Source: a virus
Strand: one strand, 5' to 3'
Virus record (IMG/VR): IMGVR_UViG_3300032286_000510
Location: 1 to 64,000 of that record
Length of the DNA stretch: 64,000 bases
Made by a program: the position numbers and the translations under genes. Within the stretch, counting starts at the first letter, position 1, and every line of letters begins with the position of its first letter. The notes under the pieces are model-generated. The model saw only the letters and a program-made list of their open reading frames with translations. It had not been told where the DNA came from and did no database searches. Of the stretch, positions 1 through 6,556 are shown piece after piece.

Positions 1-2
1 AA

Positions 3-173
3 GCATCTCTTCGGAATGCTCTTGCGTTTGCGGCACGAACTGAAAAACCAATGGTGACTTCTGGAATTGCTGATGTGATTAGTCGCATTAACACTTTGAT
101 TGGAACTCATCAAATGTTGGATAGTTTTGAGAGTATGATGGATGGCAAATCAGGATTCGGTAAATTCTTTTAA
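3..173 (+). CDS. C-terminal end of an unidentified protein (partial)
   Basis: An open frame runs in from the left edge and ends at TAA 171-173, giving the last 56 residues of a protein whose start lies outside the window. The tail is hydrophilic and ends in a Gly/Lys/Phe-rich segment (GFGKFF). I do not recognise the family. The next gene begins 13 bases after the stop, so the two are probably cotranscribed. Confidence 0.6.
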   Translation, partial: ASLRNALAFAARTEKPMVTSGIADVISRINTLIGTHQMLDSFESMMDGKSGFGKFF

Positions 174-186
174 TAGGAGAAAACTT

Positions 187-618
187 ATGACTGACAAATA
201 TCTAAGTCACGAAGAAATGTTGGAGATTGCGGAACAACGAGAAAAAGAAAACGAAGAAGCAACCAAACCTAAAAGTCTTGGAACATCATTAGAACAGTGG
301 TGGGATTCTGAAGCACACAAACAACTACAAGAAACATCAGAAGCAACAGTTCAAAGAGCATTAGAAAAGTATTCTATGCTTTCCGAAGATGATAAGTATG
401 ACATGGTTCAAGCAATCTGTCATATTATGTGTGAGGCAGAAAAGAAAGGTGTCAGTCATCGTGGTCTAATGGATGAACTGGGTGTCTATCCTGCTGGTTT
501 CTGGATTTTAGAACTGATGGATGTTCATAATTCATTATGGTCCGAATTCAGAAAACGTAAGAATGATGCCGAGTTAGACCGAGAGATTAAGGTGCTTCAA
601 GACTTTGGGGAAACCTGA
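187..618 (+). CDS. Conserved hypothetical protein, 143 aa
   Basis: I chose the ATG at 187 rather than the in-frame ATG at 142, because AGGAG at 175-179 is well spaced before 187 and the upstream part overlaps the preceding gene. The protein is acidic and probably alpha-helical, with no signal peptide or membrane segment. Its middle (about residues 75-120) carries a Cys/His-containing helix pattern (ICHIMCEAEKKGVSH). Function unknown. Confidence 0.7.
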   Translation: MTDKYLSHEEMLEIAEQREKENEEATKPKSLGTSLEQWWDSEAHKQLQETSEATVQRALEKYSMLSEDDKYDMVQAICHIMCEAEKKGVSHRGLMDELGVYPAGFWILELMDVHNSLWSEFRKRKNDAELDREIKVLQDFGET

Positions 619-634
619 AGATATTCTTAAGGAA

Positions 635-664
635 TTGTCATATTCCTAGATAGTGTGTTAGAAT
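635..664 (+). promoter_or_regulatory. Sigma70-like promoter
   Basis: TTGTCA at 635-640 and TAGAAT at 659-664 are separated by 18 bases, 27 bases upstream of the small gene at 691. Confidence 0.5.
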
Positions 665-690
665 GCTGACATACACATATGGAGAACTTT

Positions 691-849
691 ATGGAACTAA
701 CAACTGAAGAATGGAACGAACTCGTAGCACTCAAAAACGCAATTAACTACAATCCAGCATCAGTTCATCCCAAAAAAATGGAACTATTTACAGAACTTCT
801 TGTAAGGTCTTGGGAAGGAAAGGGGGATGATAGAACCTTTGATAAATAA
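691..849 (+). CDS. Small hypothetical protein, 52 aa
   Basis: The start is supported by GGAG at 681-684 and by the promoter just upstream. The product is a 52-residue soluble acidic/basic mix beginning MELTTEEWNEL. The 3' end, including the stop codon, overlaps the late promoter GATAAATA of the next operon. Function unknown. Confidence 0.55.
   Translation: MELTTEEWNELVALKNAINYNPASVHPKKMELFTELLVRSWEGKGDDRTFDK
841..848 (+). promoter_or_regulatory. T4-type late promoter
   Basis: GATAAATA lies 31 bases before the ATG at 872. The 30 bases that follow resemble the leader at 20755-20775, which also ends in an ATG. This supports 872 as a real late-gene start and makes this the likely promoter for the coupled genes 872-3027. 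Confidence 0.6.
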
Positions 850-871
850 TCAAAGGTATTTTTGTATCTAA

Positions 872-1576
872 ATGATTTCGGAAGCAAGTAGAAGAGAGAA
901 GATTGCTAATGCTGTCCTTGGTGCAACATTTGCATTAAGTGCAGCACAATCCCCCAAAGACTTTGTAAGAACAGGAAATATTGAAAGTCCTGGAACTGCT
1001 CTAATGCAAACTTGGGGAAGAAGAAGAGGAGAAGCAGAAAGAAATCTAAATAGTGCTAGAGTTTCGGACCCAGCAAGAAATAAAAAAATGAAAACATTTA
1101 GAGAGTTTTTAGAAGAAACATATCTTTCTGAAATGAGAAAGGAAGATAAAGTTGCAGGAAAGCAGAAAACTCCACTTTATAATGTTAAAACAAATAAAAA
1201 ATTAGAAAAAACACCAGAAGGTAAGTGGGAAACGAAGACCACCACTTACAAGAGACCAAGTGCAGAAGCAACTTTTGGAAGGTCAATGCCTCTTCACGCA
1301 CACGGAAAGCGTAATGGAGTATCAGGAATCAATCGTGGTGTGAAGCAAGCAGATCAAAAGAAACCATATGTGCCAACACCTGACGCAAAGCAAAGAGCAC
1401 ATCATAAAACTTTCTTTAGATATCATCACGGTGAAGTAGCAGATACTAAAAGAAAAGAAGCACAAAAAACTGGATTTACACAAGCATCAAAAGAATGGAG
1501 TTCGTCCAAACCAAAGACTAAACCAAGTGCGGCAGAACGTATGTCGGCAGCAGCAGATAAACTTGGACTGAAATGA
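872..1576 (+). CDS. Probable head-packaged protein with an internal capsid-targeting peptide, 234 aa
   Basis: The late-promoter spacing supports the ATG at 872. The first 72 residues are unlike the other tagged proteins, but from residue 73 (nt 1088) a typical capsid-targeting peptide begins (MKTFREFLEETYLSEM), followed by a Lys/Arg-rich body ending in KLGLK. T4 internal proteins carry such a peptide at the N-terminus and the gp21 protease removes it after a Glu. Either this gene has two starts (872 and 1088) or a 72-residue protein was fused in frame to a tagged cargo. Function of the body unknown. It ends in ATGA, overlapping the next start. Confidence 0.65.
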   Translation: MISEASRREKIANAVLGATFALSAAQSPKDFVRTGNIESPGTALMQTWGRRRGEAERNLNSARVSDPARNKKMKTFREFLEETYLSEMRKEDKVAGKQKTPLYNVKTNKKLEKTPEGKWETKTTTYKRPSAEATFGRSMPLHAHGKRNGVSGINRGVKQADQKKPYVPTPDAKQRAHHKTFFRYHHGEVADTKRKEAQKTGFTQASKEWSSSKPKTKPSAAERMSAAADKLGLK

Positions 1577-2172
1577 AAACATTTAAAGAGTTTTTAGAAG
1601 AATCATATTTAATTGAAGCAAGACAACCAACATTTTCAAGTAGAGCGGAACTTGAAAAGCACCATAAAGGAATTCCATCAGGAATGGTTGCTAATAATGC
1701 TGGAAGTTCTGAAAATCCAAAATGGAGACTTGTGTCGGCAGCAAATAGAAAGGGACAAACACAAAGAAGAAAAGAACGTCTTGGGGCAGTTACTGGTGAA
1801 TTATCAAATAAACAAAAACGACAAACAGGAACAAAAAGCAGACTTGCATCAAAAAGAAAAAAAGAACTTCATCACATTACCCCAACAGAAGAATCTGATA
1901 AAATAAGACGTTCTATGTCACCTAGTGAGTGGGAGCAAAGAAAAAAAGATGATGCCAAAAAAGGCATATACCACGGGAATCATCCAAGAAATTTAGCACT
2001 TGCAAATCCATCTCACGAACCAACAAATAGTCCAGGACTTCATCATTCTGATTATCACGCATTTGAGAGAAGAAATAGAAGAAAACTTGATAGTGTATCA
2101 AACGCAATAAGCACAAAGGATGCTTATCGTATTCTAAATAATAAAAGGAAAAGAGAACAGAAGAGTAGATGA
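1573..2172 (+). CDS. Capsid-targeted HNH-like nuclease candidate, 199 aa
   Basis: The N-terminus MKTFKEFLEESYLIEA matches the T4 capsid-targeting pattern with a gp21-type cleavage context (L-E-E). A basic linker follows. From about residue 97 there is a segment with the order of an HNH/His-Me nuclease: ELHHITP, then GNHPRNLALANPSH, then HHSDYH, so HH...N...H residues are present. The start overlaps the stop of the previous gene (ATGA), indicating translational coupling. I infer a nuclease packaged into the head and possibly injected with DNA. Cysteine zinc ligands typical of some HNH proteins are absent, so the nuclease call is tentative. Confidence 0.55.
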   Translation: MKTFKEFLEESYLIEARQPTFSSRAELEKHHKGIPSGMVANNAGSSENPKWRLVSAANRKGQTQRRKERLGAVTGELSNKQKRQTGTKSRLASKRKKELHHITPTEESDKIRRSMSPSEWEQRKKDDAKKGIYHGNHPRNLALANPSHEPTNSPGLHHSDYHAFERRNRRKLDSVSNAISTKDAYRILNNKRKREQKSR

Positions 2173-2558
2173 AAACCTTTCAGCAATTCATCGCAGAAGC
2201 AAAAGAGAAATCTCACGATGAAGTAATGAAAAAAATGAGCACAAATTGGAACCGGAATAATCCTGGTTCCAATTTTAATGTTGAATATAGACCATCAGAA
2301 GACTCAAATAAAAATCACATATATCTTGGATTGATTGACGTAAAGCACGGAAAAAGAAGAGCAGGCAAAGGAACTAGATTTGTTCGTGGAATTACAAGAT
2401 ACGCAGATAAACATAAGTTGCCAGTTAGTGTAAAACCAGTCCCAGAAAAAGGATATGAAGATAAATTAAAATCTTTTTATTCCAAACACGGATTTGAGGA
2501 CAATAAAACCAAAGAGATTGCCCCACATCCAATGATTCGTAATCCCAAAAATAAATAA
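2169..2558 (+). CDS. Capsid-targeted GNAT-like acetyltransferase candidate, 129 aa
   Basis: It begins with a capsid-targeting peptide (MKTFQQFIAEAKEK; expected gp21 cut after E10). The rest follows the GNAT plan: a beta strand with HIYLGLIDV, an acetyl-CoA-loop-like KRRAGKGTRFVRGI near residues 68-80, and the C-terminal SFYSKHGFE that resembles GNAT motif B. The start overlaps the previous stop (ATGA). If the fold is right, this is an acyltransferase carried in the head, a possible counterpart of T4 enzymes injected with DNA such as Alt. Substrate unknown. Confidence 0.6.
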   Translation: MKTFQQFIAEAKEKSHDEVMKKMSTNWNRNNPGSNFNVEYRPSEDSNKNHIYLGLIDVKHGKRRAGKGTRFVRGITRYADKHKLPVSVKPVPEKGYEDKLKSFYSKHGFEDNKTKEIAPHPMIRNPKNK

Positions 2559-2568
2559 AAGTAAAACG

Positions 2569-3027
2569 ATGAAAACTTATCAAGAGTTCGTAGCAGAAGC
2601 AAAGAAGTGCTGGCCTGGGTATAAGAAAAAAGGCACCAAAAAACTATTTGGAAAGACTTATAATAATTGTGTAAAAGCAGAAGGATATGTTCCTCTTCGC
2701 ACATCAGATGAACATTATGATGATGAAGGTTTCCCAACAACAACTAGAAGTTGGTCTAAAAAAATGACAAATGCTAGACTTTCTGTTGGAAAACAAAAAA
2801 TGAGGTCAAGATATGATATTGGTGACCCAATTGGAAATTTAAGCAAAGGAGTTTCTGCTAAAAAAAGACTTGATGCTATGAAAAAAGTTGATGATGAACC
2901 AGAAAGTAAAAGAGCAAAGAGAAGTCAAGCAAAAGCAGCAGCAAATAAACAACTTGGAACAAATAGAAGAAGTCTTCAAACATCTTTGGATAGAGAACAT
3001 CTTACCAGAAGTTTGAAATCTAGTTGA
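2569..3027 (+). CDS. Capsid-targeted internal head protein, 152 aa
   Basis: The N-terminus MKTYQEFVAEAK differs at one position in the first ten residues from the T4 internal-protein targeting peptide as I remember it, with a gp21-like cut after E10. The body is strongly basic (Lys/Arg-rich), has two cysteines in the CWPGYKKKGTKK...NNC segment, and looks DNA-binding. It lies 10 bases after the GNAT-like gene and ends before a strong terminator, so it closes the operon that starts at 872. Confidence 0.65.
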   Translation: MKTYQEFVAEAKKCWPGYKKKGTKKLFGKTYNNCVKAEGYVPLRTSDEHYDDEGFPTTTRSWSKKMTNARLSVGKQKMRSRYDIGDPIGNLSKGVSAKKRLDAMKKVDDEPESKRAKRSQAKAAANKQLGTNRRSLQTSLDREHLTRSLKSS

Positions 3028-3050
3028 GGGACACCTAATAGACTGGCATA

Positions 3051-3074
3051 AGACCCCACCCAGGGGTCTTTTTT
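3051..3074 (+). terminator. Rho-independent terminator
   Basis: AGACCCC (3051-3057) pairs with GGGGTCT (3063-3069) and is followed by a T run that merges into the late promoter TATAAATA. The terminator ends the operon from 872 and the promoter restarts transcription at once. Confidence 0.85.
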
Positions 3075-3081
3075 ATAAATA
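3074..3081 (+). promoter_or_regulatory. T4-type late promoter
   Basis: TATAAATA is 29 bases before the ATG at 3103. The leader contains a short hairpin, AAATAC (3078-3083) with GTATTT (3092-3097). Confidence 0.75.
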
Positions 3082-3102
3082 CATAAAAAAGTATTTGTAA
3101 AG

Positions 3103-3507
3103 ATGAAGACTTATCAGCAGTTTATGATTGAGGCACAAGAAAGTATCTGTGAGGGTAAAGTGCCTTGGAATGACCCAAAGAACCCACTTCAATCTGGATA
3201 TACTCCAAAAGAAAAATCTGAAGCAAAAAGAAGACAACTTGGTGTAGATGACCCAAACACATCTTCTTTTGAAAAAGGTGGTCCAGGTGAAAAAGAATAT
3301 GCAAGACATGGAAATCTTGCTGCAACACAAGAAAAAATGAAGAAAAGGTCTAATCAACCAAAAGGAAAACCTCATCAATTTCGTAAAAATCCTTTTTGGA
3401 AAATGGACTTGGGGCAAGTAAAAAGAAAGATATTTGGAACGGAGGTTCCAAAAAATAAAAGAAGTTCATATGAAGGAAAAAATATGCCTTCTTTTACTAA
3501 AGATTAA
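3103..3507 (+). CDS. Capsid-targeted internal head protein, 134 aa
   Basis: It starts MKTYQQFMIEAQES, a capsid-targeting peptide with a predicted cut after E10. The remainder is basic and low in hydrophobics, has no recognisable enzyme motif, and ends in a Lys/Ser-rich tail. It is a single-gene unit with its own late promoter and terminator. Probably packaged into the prohead core; function after injection unknown. Confidence 0.65.
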   Translation: MKTYQQFMIEAQESICEGKVPWNDPKNPLQSGYTPKEKSEAKRRQLGVDDPNTSSFEKGGPGEKEYARHGNLAATQEKMKKRSNQPKGKPHQFRKNPFWKMDLGQVKRKIFGTEVPKNKRSSYEGKNMPSFTKD

Positions 3508-3529
3508 AGCCACTTCCCAAACCGGCACA

Positions 3530-3553
3530 AGACCCCACCCAGGGGTCTTTTTT
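3530..3553 (+). terminator. Rho-independent terminator
   Basis: This is a close copy of the terminator at 3051: AGACCCC (3530-3536) with GGGGTCT (3542-3548) and a T run that again flows into TATAAATA. Confidence 0.85.
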
Positions 3554-3560
3554 ATAAATA
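3553..3560 (+). promoter_or_regulatory. T4-type late promoter
   Basis: TATAAATA is 27 bases upstream of ATG 3580. Its leader hairpin (AACTA with TAGTT) differs in sequence from the one at 3078 but keeps the pairing. Confidence 0.75.
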
Positions 3561-3579
3561 ACTAAAAAGTAGTTGTAAG

Positions 3580-4173
3580 ATGAACTCACAAGACCTTCAC
3601 AATCTTCAAGAAGCATATTTGGATGTTTATGAACTTGATGAAGCAAAGACACCTCTTCCTGTTGGAAAGATGGACGCAAAAGCAAAAGAATTGAAATCAA
3701 AATTTTTAAAATCAAAACCTGGAAGTCCCGAAGCAGGAAAACTTATTTCAAGAATAAGTCAAATAACAGCAACAAGAGATAGTAAAGTGGTTTCTGATAG
3801 TTATGACCTTTACGACATCATTCTTTCTCATCTTCTTGATGAAGGTTATGCTGACACTCAAGAACAAGCAGAAGTCATTATGGTGAATATGAGTGAAGAG
3901 TGGAGAGAAAGTATTTGTGAAGCAATGGTTGATTCTGGTCTAAAAGGTCAAGAAAAGAAAAAAATTAGAAATGAAAGAAACTTTGGAACAAATACATTAT
4001 CCAAATCCAAATCCACCAAAGAAAGACATAAAAAGCATAGAGAAATACGAGGTATGAAAAAAATAAAAGGTGATAAAACTGGAGAAAAAGAATCTTCAAT
4101 TTTATCGCAAAGTTCTAGGGTTCATAAGTCATATAATAATGGATATAATAGAGATGGTAGTTATATGGGTTGA
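3580..4173 (+). CDS. Head-associated protein with LHNLQEAY leader and DLYDIILSHLLDEGY domain, 197 aa
   Basis: The leader MNSQDLHNLQEAYLDVYELDEAK offers gp21-like sites (L-Q-E/A and L-D-E/A). Residues about 69-110 form a helical module, YDLYDIILSHLLDEGYADT then EVIMVNMSEEWRESI, that recurs in the genes at 5045 and 20776. This module is familiar from many cyanophage hypothetical proteins. The C-terminal third is basic. It has its own late promoter, which fits a head or core protein. No enzyme motif is visible. Confidence 0.65.
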   Translation: MNSQDLHNLQEAYLDVYELDEAKTPLPVGKMDAKAKELKSKFLKSKPGSPEAGKLISRISQITATRDSKVVSDSYDLYDIILSHLLDEGYADTQEQAEVIMVNMSEEWRESICEAMVDSGLKGQEKKKIRNERNFGTNTLSKSKSTKERHKKHREIRGMKKIKGDKTGEKESSILSQSSRVHKSYNNGYNRDGSYMG

Positions 4174-4188
4174 AGACCACTTCCCAAA

Positions 4189-4243
4189 CCGGCACAAGAC
4201 CCTTGCCGGACCCCAGACCCCGTGCTATGATTACTAGGTAATC
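4189..4243 (+). promoter_or_regulatory. Hairpin-promoter cassette with start-site dyad
   Basis: The CCGGCA/TGCCGG stem spans 4189-4209, the -10 TATGAT is at 4226-4231, and a dyad GATTAC-N3-GTAATC (4229-4243) overlaps the -10 and start. It drives the gene at 4260. Confidence 0.7.
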
Positions 4244-4259
4244 AAATGAATGGGGCACG

Positions 4260-4490
4260 ATGGAAGTTCTTGAGATTAGCACCTCTGGTGCGATTGCTAA
4301 ACTTTCTTTCAATACTGAAACCAGTGAAGTTGGTGTGGCATATACTTACAAACCTGATAAGTTCTATCTTTTCAAGTGTGATAGTATTGATGGTTTCAAA
4401 GACAAACTTTACACTGCTTTTGATAATGGAGAAAGTGTTGGTAAGATGATTTCTCAAATGAAGAAAGATGGTGTCCTCGTGACTGTCTAG
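4260..4490 (+). CDS. KTSC-like small protein, 76 aa
   Basis: The beta-rich sequence with VGVAYTYKPDKFYLFKCDS followed by ESVGKMISQ resembles the small KTSC domain common in phages and bacteria; the family's role is unknown. It is the only gene behind the early cassette promoter and is followed by tRNA genes. ATG 4260 was chosen because it is closest to the usual N-terminus; a second ATG lies 14 bases upstream in another frame. Confidence 0.6.
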   Translation: MEVLEISTSGAIAKLSFNTETSEVGVAYTYKPDKFYLFKCDSIDGFKDKLYTAFDNGESVGKMISQMKKDGVLVTV

Positions 4491-4505
4491 TTTTTTATTT
4501 TTTCT

Positions 4506-4578
4506 GCTCCTTTAGCTCTCTGGCGAAAGCACCGAACTCATAATTCGGCTAAGGTCGGTTCGATCCCGACAAGGAGCA
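4506..4578 (+). tRNA. tRNA-Met (CAT)
   Basis: Acceptor GCTCCTT/AAGGAGC, anticodon loop CTCATAA on the stem CCGAA/TTCGG, T arm GTCGG/CCGAC, discriminator A. Could instead be tRNA-Ile2 if the C34 is lysidine-modified. CCA is not encoded. Confidence 0.9.
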
Positions 4579-4579
4579 C

Positions 4580-4608
4580 TTGGCAATCATAACTTTCTGT
4601 GGTATGAT
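4580..4608 (+). promoter_or_regulatory. Sigma70-like promoter for tRNA
   Basis: TTGGCA (4580-4585), 17-base spacer, TATGAT (4603-4608), 9 bases before the tRNA-Leu gene. Confidence 0.55.
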
Positions 4609-4617
4609 TGTCTCATC

Positions 4618-4691
4618 GGGAGGGTAGTCCAACGGCAGGAGACACCAAACTTAAAATTTGTCCAGTGCGGGTTCGAATCCCGCTCCTCCTA
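4618..4691 (+). tRNA. tRNA-Leu (TAA), short variable arm
   Basis: Acceptor GGGAGGG/TCCTCCT (two G-U pairs), anticodon loop CTTAAAA, T arm GCGGG/CCCGC. The variable region is only about 5 nt, although bacterial tRNA-Leu normally has a long variable arm. Confidence 0.8.
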
Positions 4692-4695
4692 TCAA

Positions 4696-4703
4696 AATAA
4701 ATA
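4696..4703 (+). promoter_or_regulatory. Late promoter variant
   Basis: AATAAATA is 28 bases before ATG 4724, the same spacing as the other late genes. Confidence 0.5.
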
Positions 4704-4723
4704 TAAGATATTGAAACACAACA

Positions 4724-5008
4724 ATGTCTTATAAGTTTAAAATCACTCACGCATACTGTTGGTACGATCAATGCAGTATGATTGTGAAAATGTACTTTAT
4801 TCAGGACATTCCATTTACCTTTGATGAACTTCCTGAAGAAGCAATATATGATAAAGAACTGATTGAAATTGCGAATAAGTATTACCACTATGAACCAGAA
4901 GATTTGTATAAAAATTCATTCTATCTTATAGATGAGGAGGCACATCCTTGTCTTTTTGATTTGGAATTGGAAAACCCAGAAGATATGCCTTTATTTAATG
5001 AATACTGA
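4724..5008 (+). CDS. Hypothetical acidic protein, 94 aa
   Basis: A soluble protein with several aromatic residues (YCWYDQC, ANKYYHYEPEDLY) and an acidic C-terminal half. It has no targeting peptide and no motif that I recognise. It lies between a tRNA and a head-protein gene and appears to be late-transcribed. Confidence 0.65.
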   Translation: MSYKFKITHAYCWYDQCSMIVKMYFIQDIPFTFDELPEEAIYDKELIEIANKYYHYEPEDLYKNSFYLIDEEAHPCLFDLELENPEDMPLFNEY

Positions 5009-5011
5009 AAT

Positions 5012-5019
5012 TATAAATA
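5012..5019 (+). promoter_or_regulatory. T4-type late promoter
   Basis: TATAAATA is 33 bases upstream of ATG 5045. Confidence 0.7.
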
Positions 5020-5044
5020 AATATATTAAAACCATAATAAAGTT

Positions 5045-5659
5045 ATGAATTACAAGGATCTACAGAATATTGCGCTTCTTTCTCAAGAAATTCTTACCGA
5101 ATCAGCAACTCAAAAGCACGATGCTTTGGATCGTTGGCCTTATACTTCTCCTTATCTTCAAGAATCAACTGAAGTTTCTGAAGAAAGAGCACCTGGAGTA
5201 AAGCCTTATCAACCCAGGGAACGTAATCCTCTTCCTAAAGAGAAACCACTCTCGGGTGAAAAAGGAGATGCAAGTGGTTATGGTGCTGATAAGAAGTTCA
5301 CTCAAGATACTGATAGAAAGTCATTCAAGCCTGGTGTAGATGTTCCAGCAGTAAAGAAATTTGGTAGAATTTCAAGATCTATTCCTCATGGTATTGGTGA
5401 CCACGCAAACAAAACTCAATCAAGAGTTTCTACAATCGTTAGAAAAGATCCTGGAGCACCAACTTCACAAAAACTTCCCCCAGAAGATAAGAAGAAACTA
5501 AGTCGTGAAATCATCAGAAAACCAAAGAATGAAGAGTATGATCTCTATGATGTAATTCTTTCTCACCTTCTTGATGAAGGTTATGCTGAAACTGTTGAAA
5601 ATGCAGAAGCAATTATGGTGAATATGAGTGAAGAGTGGAGAGATTCCATTCTCGGTTGA
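5045..5659 (+). CDS. Head-associated protein with YDLYDVILSHLLDEGY domain, 204 aa
   Basis: The leader MNYKDLQNIALLSQEILTES has a gp21-type site (I-L-T-E/S). A proline- and lysine-rich middle follows. The C-terminal 45 residues repeat the module of 3580 and 20776 (DLYDVILSHLLDEGYAET then MVNMSEEWRDSI). The late promoter and the family membership suggest a prohead-core or internal protein. Confidence 0.65.
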   Translation: MNYKDLQNIALLSQEILTESATQKHDALDRWPYTSPYLQESTEVSEERAPGVKPYQPRERNPLPKEKPLSGEKGDASGYGADKKFTQDTDRKSFKPGVDVPAVKKFGRISRSIPHGIGDHANKTQSRVSTIVRKDPGAPTSQKLPPEDKKKLSREIIRKPKNEEYDLYDVILSHLLDEGYAETVENAEAIMVNMSEEWRDSILG

Positions 5660-5663
5660 TTAC

Positions 5664-5692
5664 TTGACGAAACTCTAAAAAACTGTTATATA
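5664..5692 (+). promoter_or_regulatory. Sigma70-like promoter
   Basis: TTGACG (5664-5669), 17-base spacer, TATATA (5687-5692); TATAAT at 5691-5696 is an alternative -10. It serves the small ORF at 5715. Confidence 0.6.
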
Positions 5693-5714
5693 TAATATAC
5701 ACAACATTCAAACA

Positions 5715-5813
5715 ATGACTAACCTCCATTCACAACCTAAGAGTGATTATCCGATGAACCGCTGGTTTATTGGAGAAACCCTCTTGGTTGCGAATATGAT
5801 AAGTCAAAGTTAA
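5715..5813 (+). CDS. Small protein, 32 aa
   Basis: A complete ATG-to-TAA frame lies between a good promoter and a strong terminator, so this short transcript is a unit by itself. The peptide ends SDYPMNRWFIGETLLVANMI and is partly hydrophobic. No family recognised; the transcript could also act as an RNA. Confidence 0.45.
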   Translation: MTNLHSQPKSDYPMNRWFIGETLLVANMISQS

Positions 5814-5837
5814 AAGACAAATCATAAAAAGCAATTA

Positions 5838-5872
5838 AGAGGGAGAATCCAAAAGATTCCCCCTCTTTTTTT
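5838..5872 (+). terminator. Strong Rho-independent terminator
   Basis: Stem GAGGGAGAATC (5839-5849) with GATTCCCCCTC (5855-5865), loop CAAAA, then seven or more T. Best terminator in the window. Confidence 0.9.
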
Positions 5873-5882
5873 ATGCCTTGTG

Positions 5883-5937
5883 CCAGTTGAGCAACTGGTC
5901 GTATGATTTGCCACTAGGGTCCAAACTCTGGTATATT
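5883..5937 (+). promoter_or_regulatory. Hairpin-promoter cassette
   Basis: CCAGTTG/CAACTGG stem at 5883-5898, TTGCCA (5908-5913), 18-base spacer, TATATT (5932-5937). Downstream is the first copy of a 24-bp direct repeat. Confidence 0.55.
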
Positions 5938-5943
5938 GATTGG

Positions 5944-5967
5944 GTGGTGAGGGAAGCAGTCCTCAAA
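5944..5967 (+). repeat. Direct repeat, copy 1 of 2
   Basis: An exact 24-bp repeat of 6040-6063 that contains the small hairpin TGAGG/CCTCA. Both copies sit about 7 bases after a -10 box, so they form the 5' end of two transcripts. No protein gene follows either copy before the tRNA-Lys. Confidence 0.75.
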
Positions 5968-5975
5968 CCTCCTGT

Positions 5976-6033
5976 GTGCCACTCACGAGACTGGCACAAC
6001 CCACTTGACCCAGACCGGGTTTGGTGGTATTCT
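5976..6033 (+). promoter_or_regulatory. Hairpin-promoter cassette
   Basis: GTGCCA/TGGCAC stem at 5976-5997, TTGACC (6005-6010), 17-base spacer, TATTCT (6028-6033). Likely promoter of the tRNA cluster. Confidence 0.75.
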
Positions 6034-6039
6034 AAGGGA

Positions 6040-6063
6040 GTGGTGAGGGAAGCAGTCCTCAAA
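6040..6063 (+). repeat. Direct repeat, copy 2 of 2
   Basis: Second copy of the 24-bp start-site repeat, with the same internal TGAGG/CCTCA hairpin. Confidence 0.75.
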
Positions 6064-6097
6064 GAAACTTGAAAACTGAATATTCACCATATTATAT

Positions 6098-6178
6098 GGG
6101 TCAGTTCCCCTAGCGGCGACGGGACCGGGCTTTTAACCCGTGATACAAACACCGTGGGTTCGAGTCCCACCTGACCCA
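6098..6178 (+). tRNA. tRNA-Lys (TTT)
   Basis: Acceptor GGGTCAG/CTGACCC, anticodon loop CTTTTAA on CGGG/CCCG, T arm GTGGG/CCCAC. The D arm or variable loop carries a few extra bases (81 nt in total). Confidence 0.85.
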
Positions 6179-6202
6179 TTGACCGAGAATGTCATTAAAC
6201 TA

Positions 6203-6253
6203 TAGATGATTCAGCAAAAAAACTTTTTTTTGGTAAAAAAACAACATCATCTA
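6203..6253 (+). ncRNA. CAGCAA stem-loop element, copy A
   Basis: TAGATGAT (6203-6210) pairs with ATCATCTA (6246-6253). TCAGCAA follows the 5' arm directly, and an inner T-run/A-run hairpin fills the loop. It sits just before tRNA-Tyr. Same architecture as the elements at 17183-19036. Confidence 0.6.
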
Positions 6254-6258
6254 GTCTT

Positions 6259-6349
6259 GGGAGAGTGCCTACTGTCGGCAATATGTGTAGGAGCAGTCTG
6301 TAAAACTGTCACTTAGGAACCATCGGGGGTTCGATTCCCTTCTCTCCCA
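6259..6349 (+). tRNA. tRNA-Tyr (GTA)
   Basis: Acceptor GGGAGAG/CTCTCCC, anticodon loop CTGTAAA on CAGT/ACTG, long variable arm as expected for Tyr, T arm with GTTCGATTC. Confidence 0.9.
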
Positions 6350-6350
6350 T

Positions 6351-6431
6351 TTGCCGTGGTTCAAAACTTTAGATAAGTCCAGTGGGGCACTTATCAAAGA
6401 GTTTTGGTTTAGATTCACGACCACACGGCAT
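6351..6431 (+). ncRNA. Structured spacer RNA between tRNAs
   Basis: Three nested helices are visible: TGCCGTG with CACGGCA, CAAAACT with AGTTTTG, and GATAAGT with ACTTATC. The outer helix is 7 bp like an acceptor stem, but no anticodon arm or normal T arm is present. It may be a processing element or a small RNA. Confidence 0.5.
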
Positions 6432-6435
6432 ATTT

Positions 6436-6508
6436 GGCTCTATAGTGAAGTGGTTTATCACGCCTACCTGTCTAGTAGGAATCACGAGTTCGAATCTCGT
6501 TAGGGTCG
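6436..6508 (+). tRNA. tRNA-Asp (GTC)
   Basis: Acceptor GGCTCTA/TAGGGTC, anticodon loop CTGTCTA on CCTAC/GTAGG, T arm CGAG/CTCG, discriminator G. Confidence 0.9.
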
Positions 6509-6556
6509 TTGCTGATTTGCGCTGGAGCTGATAATCCAGAATGCCGTCAGCATCAA

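Noticed and set aside
5878-6072. 64-codon frame across the two 24-bp repeats
   Set aside because: It is created by two promoter cassettes and a direct repeat; no ribosome site and the repeat explains the periodic sequence.
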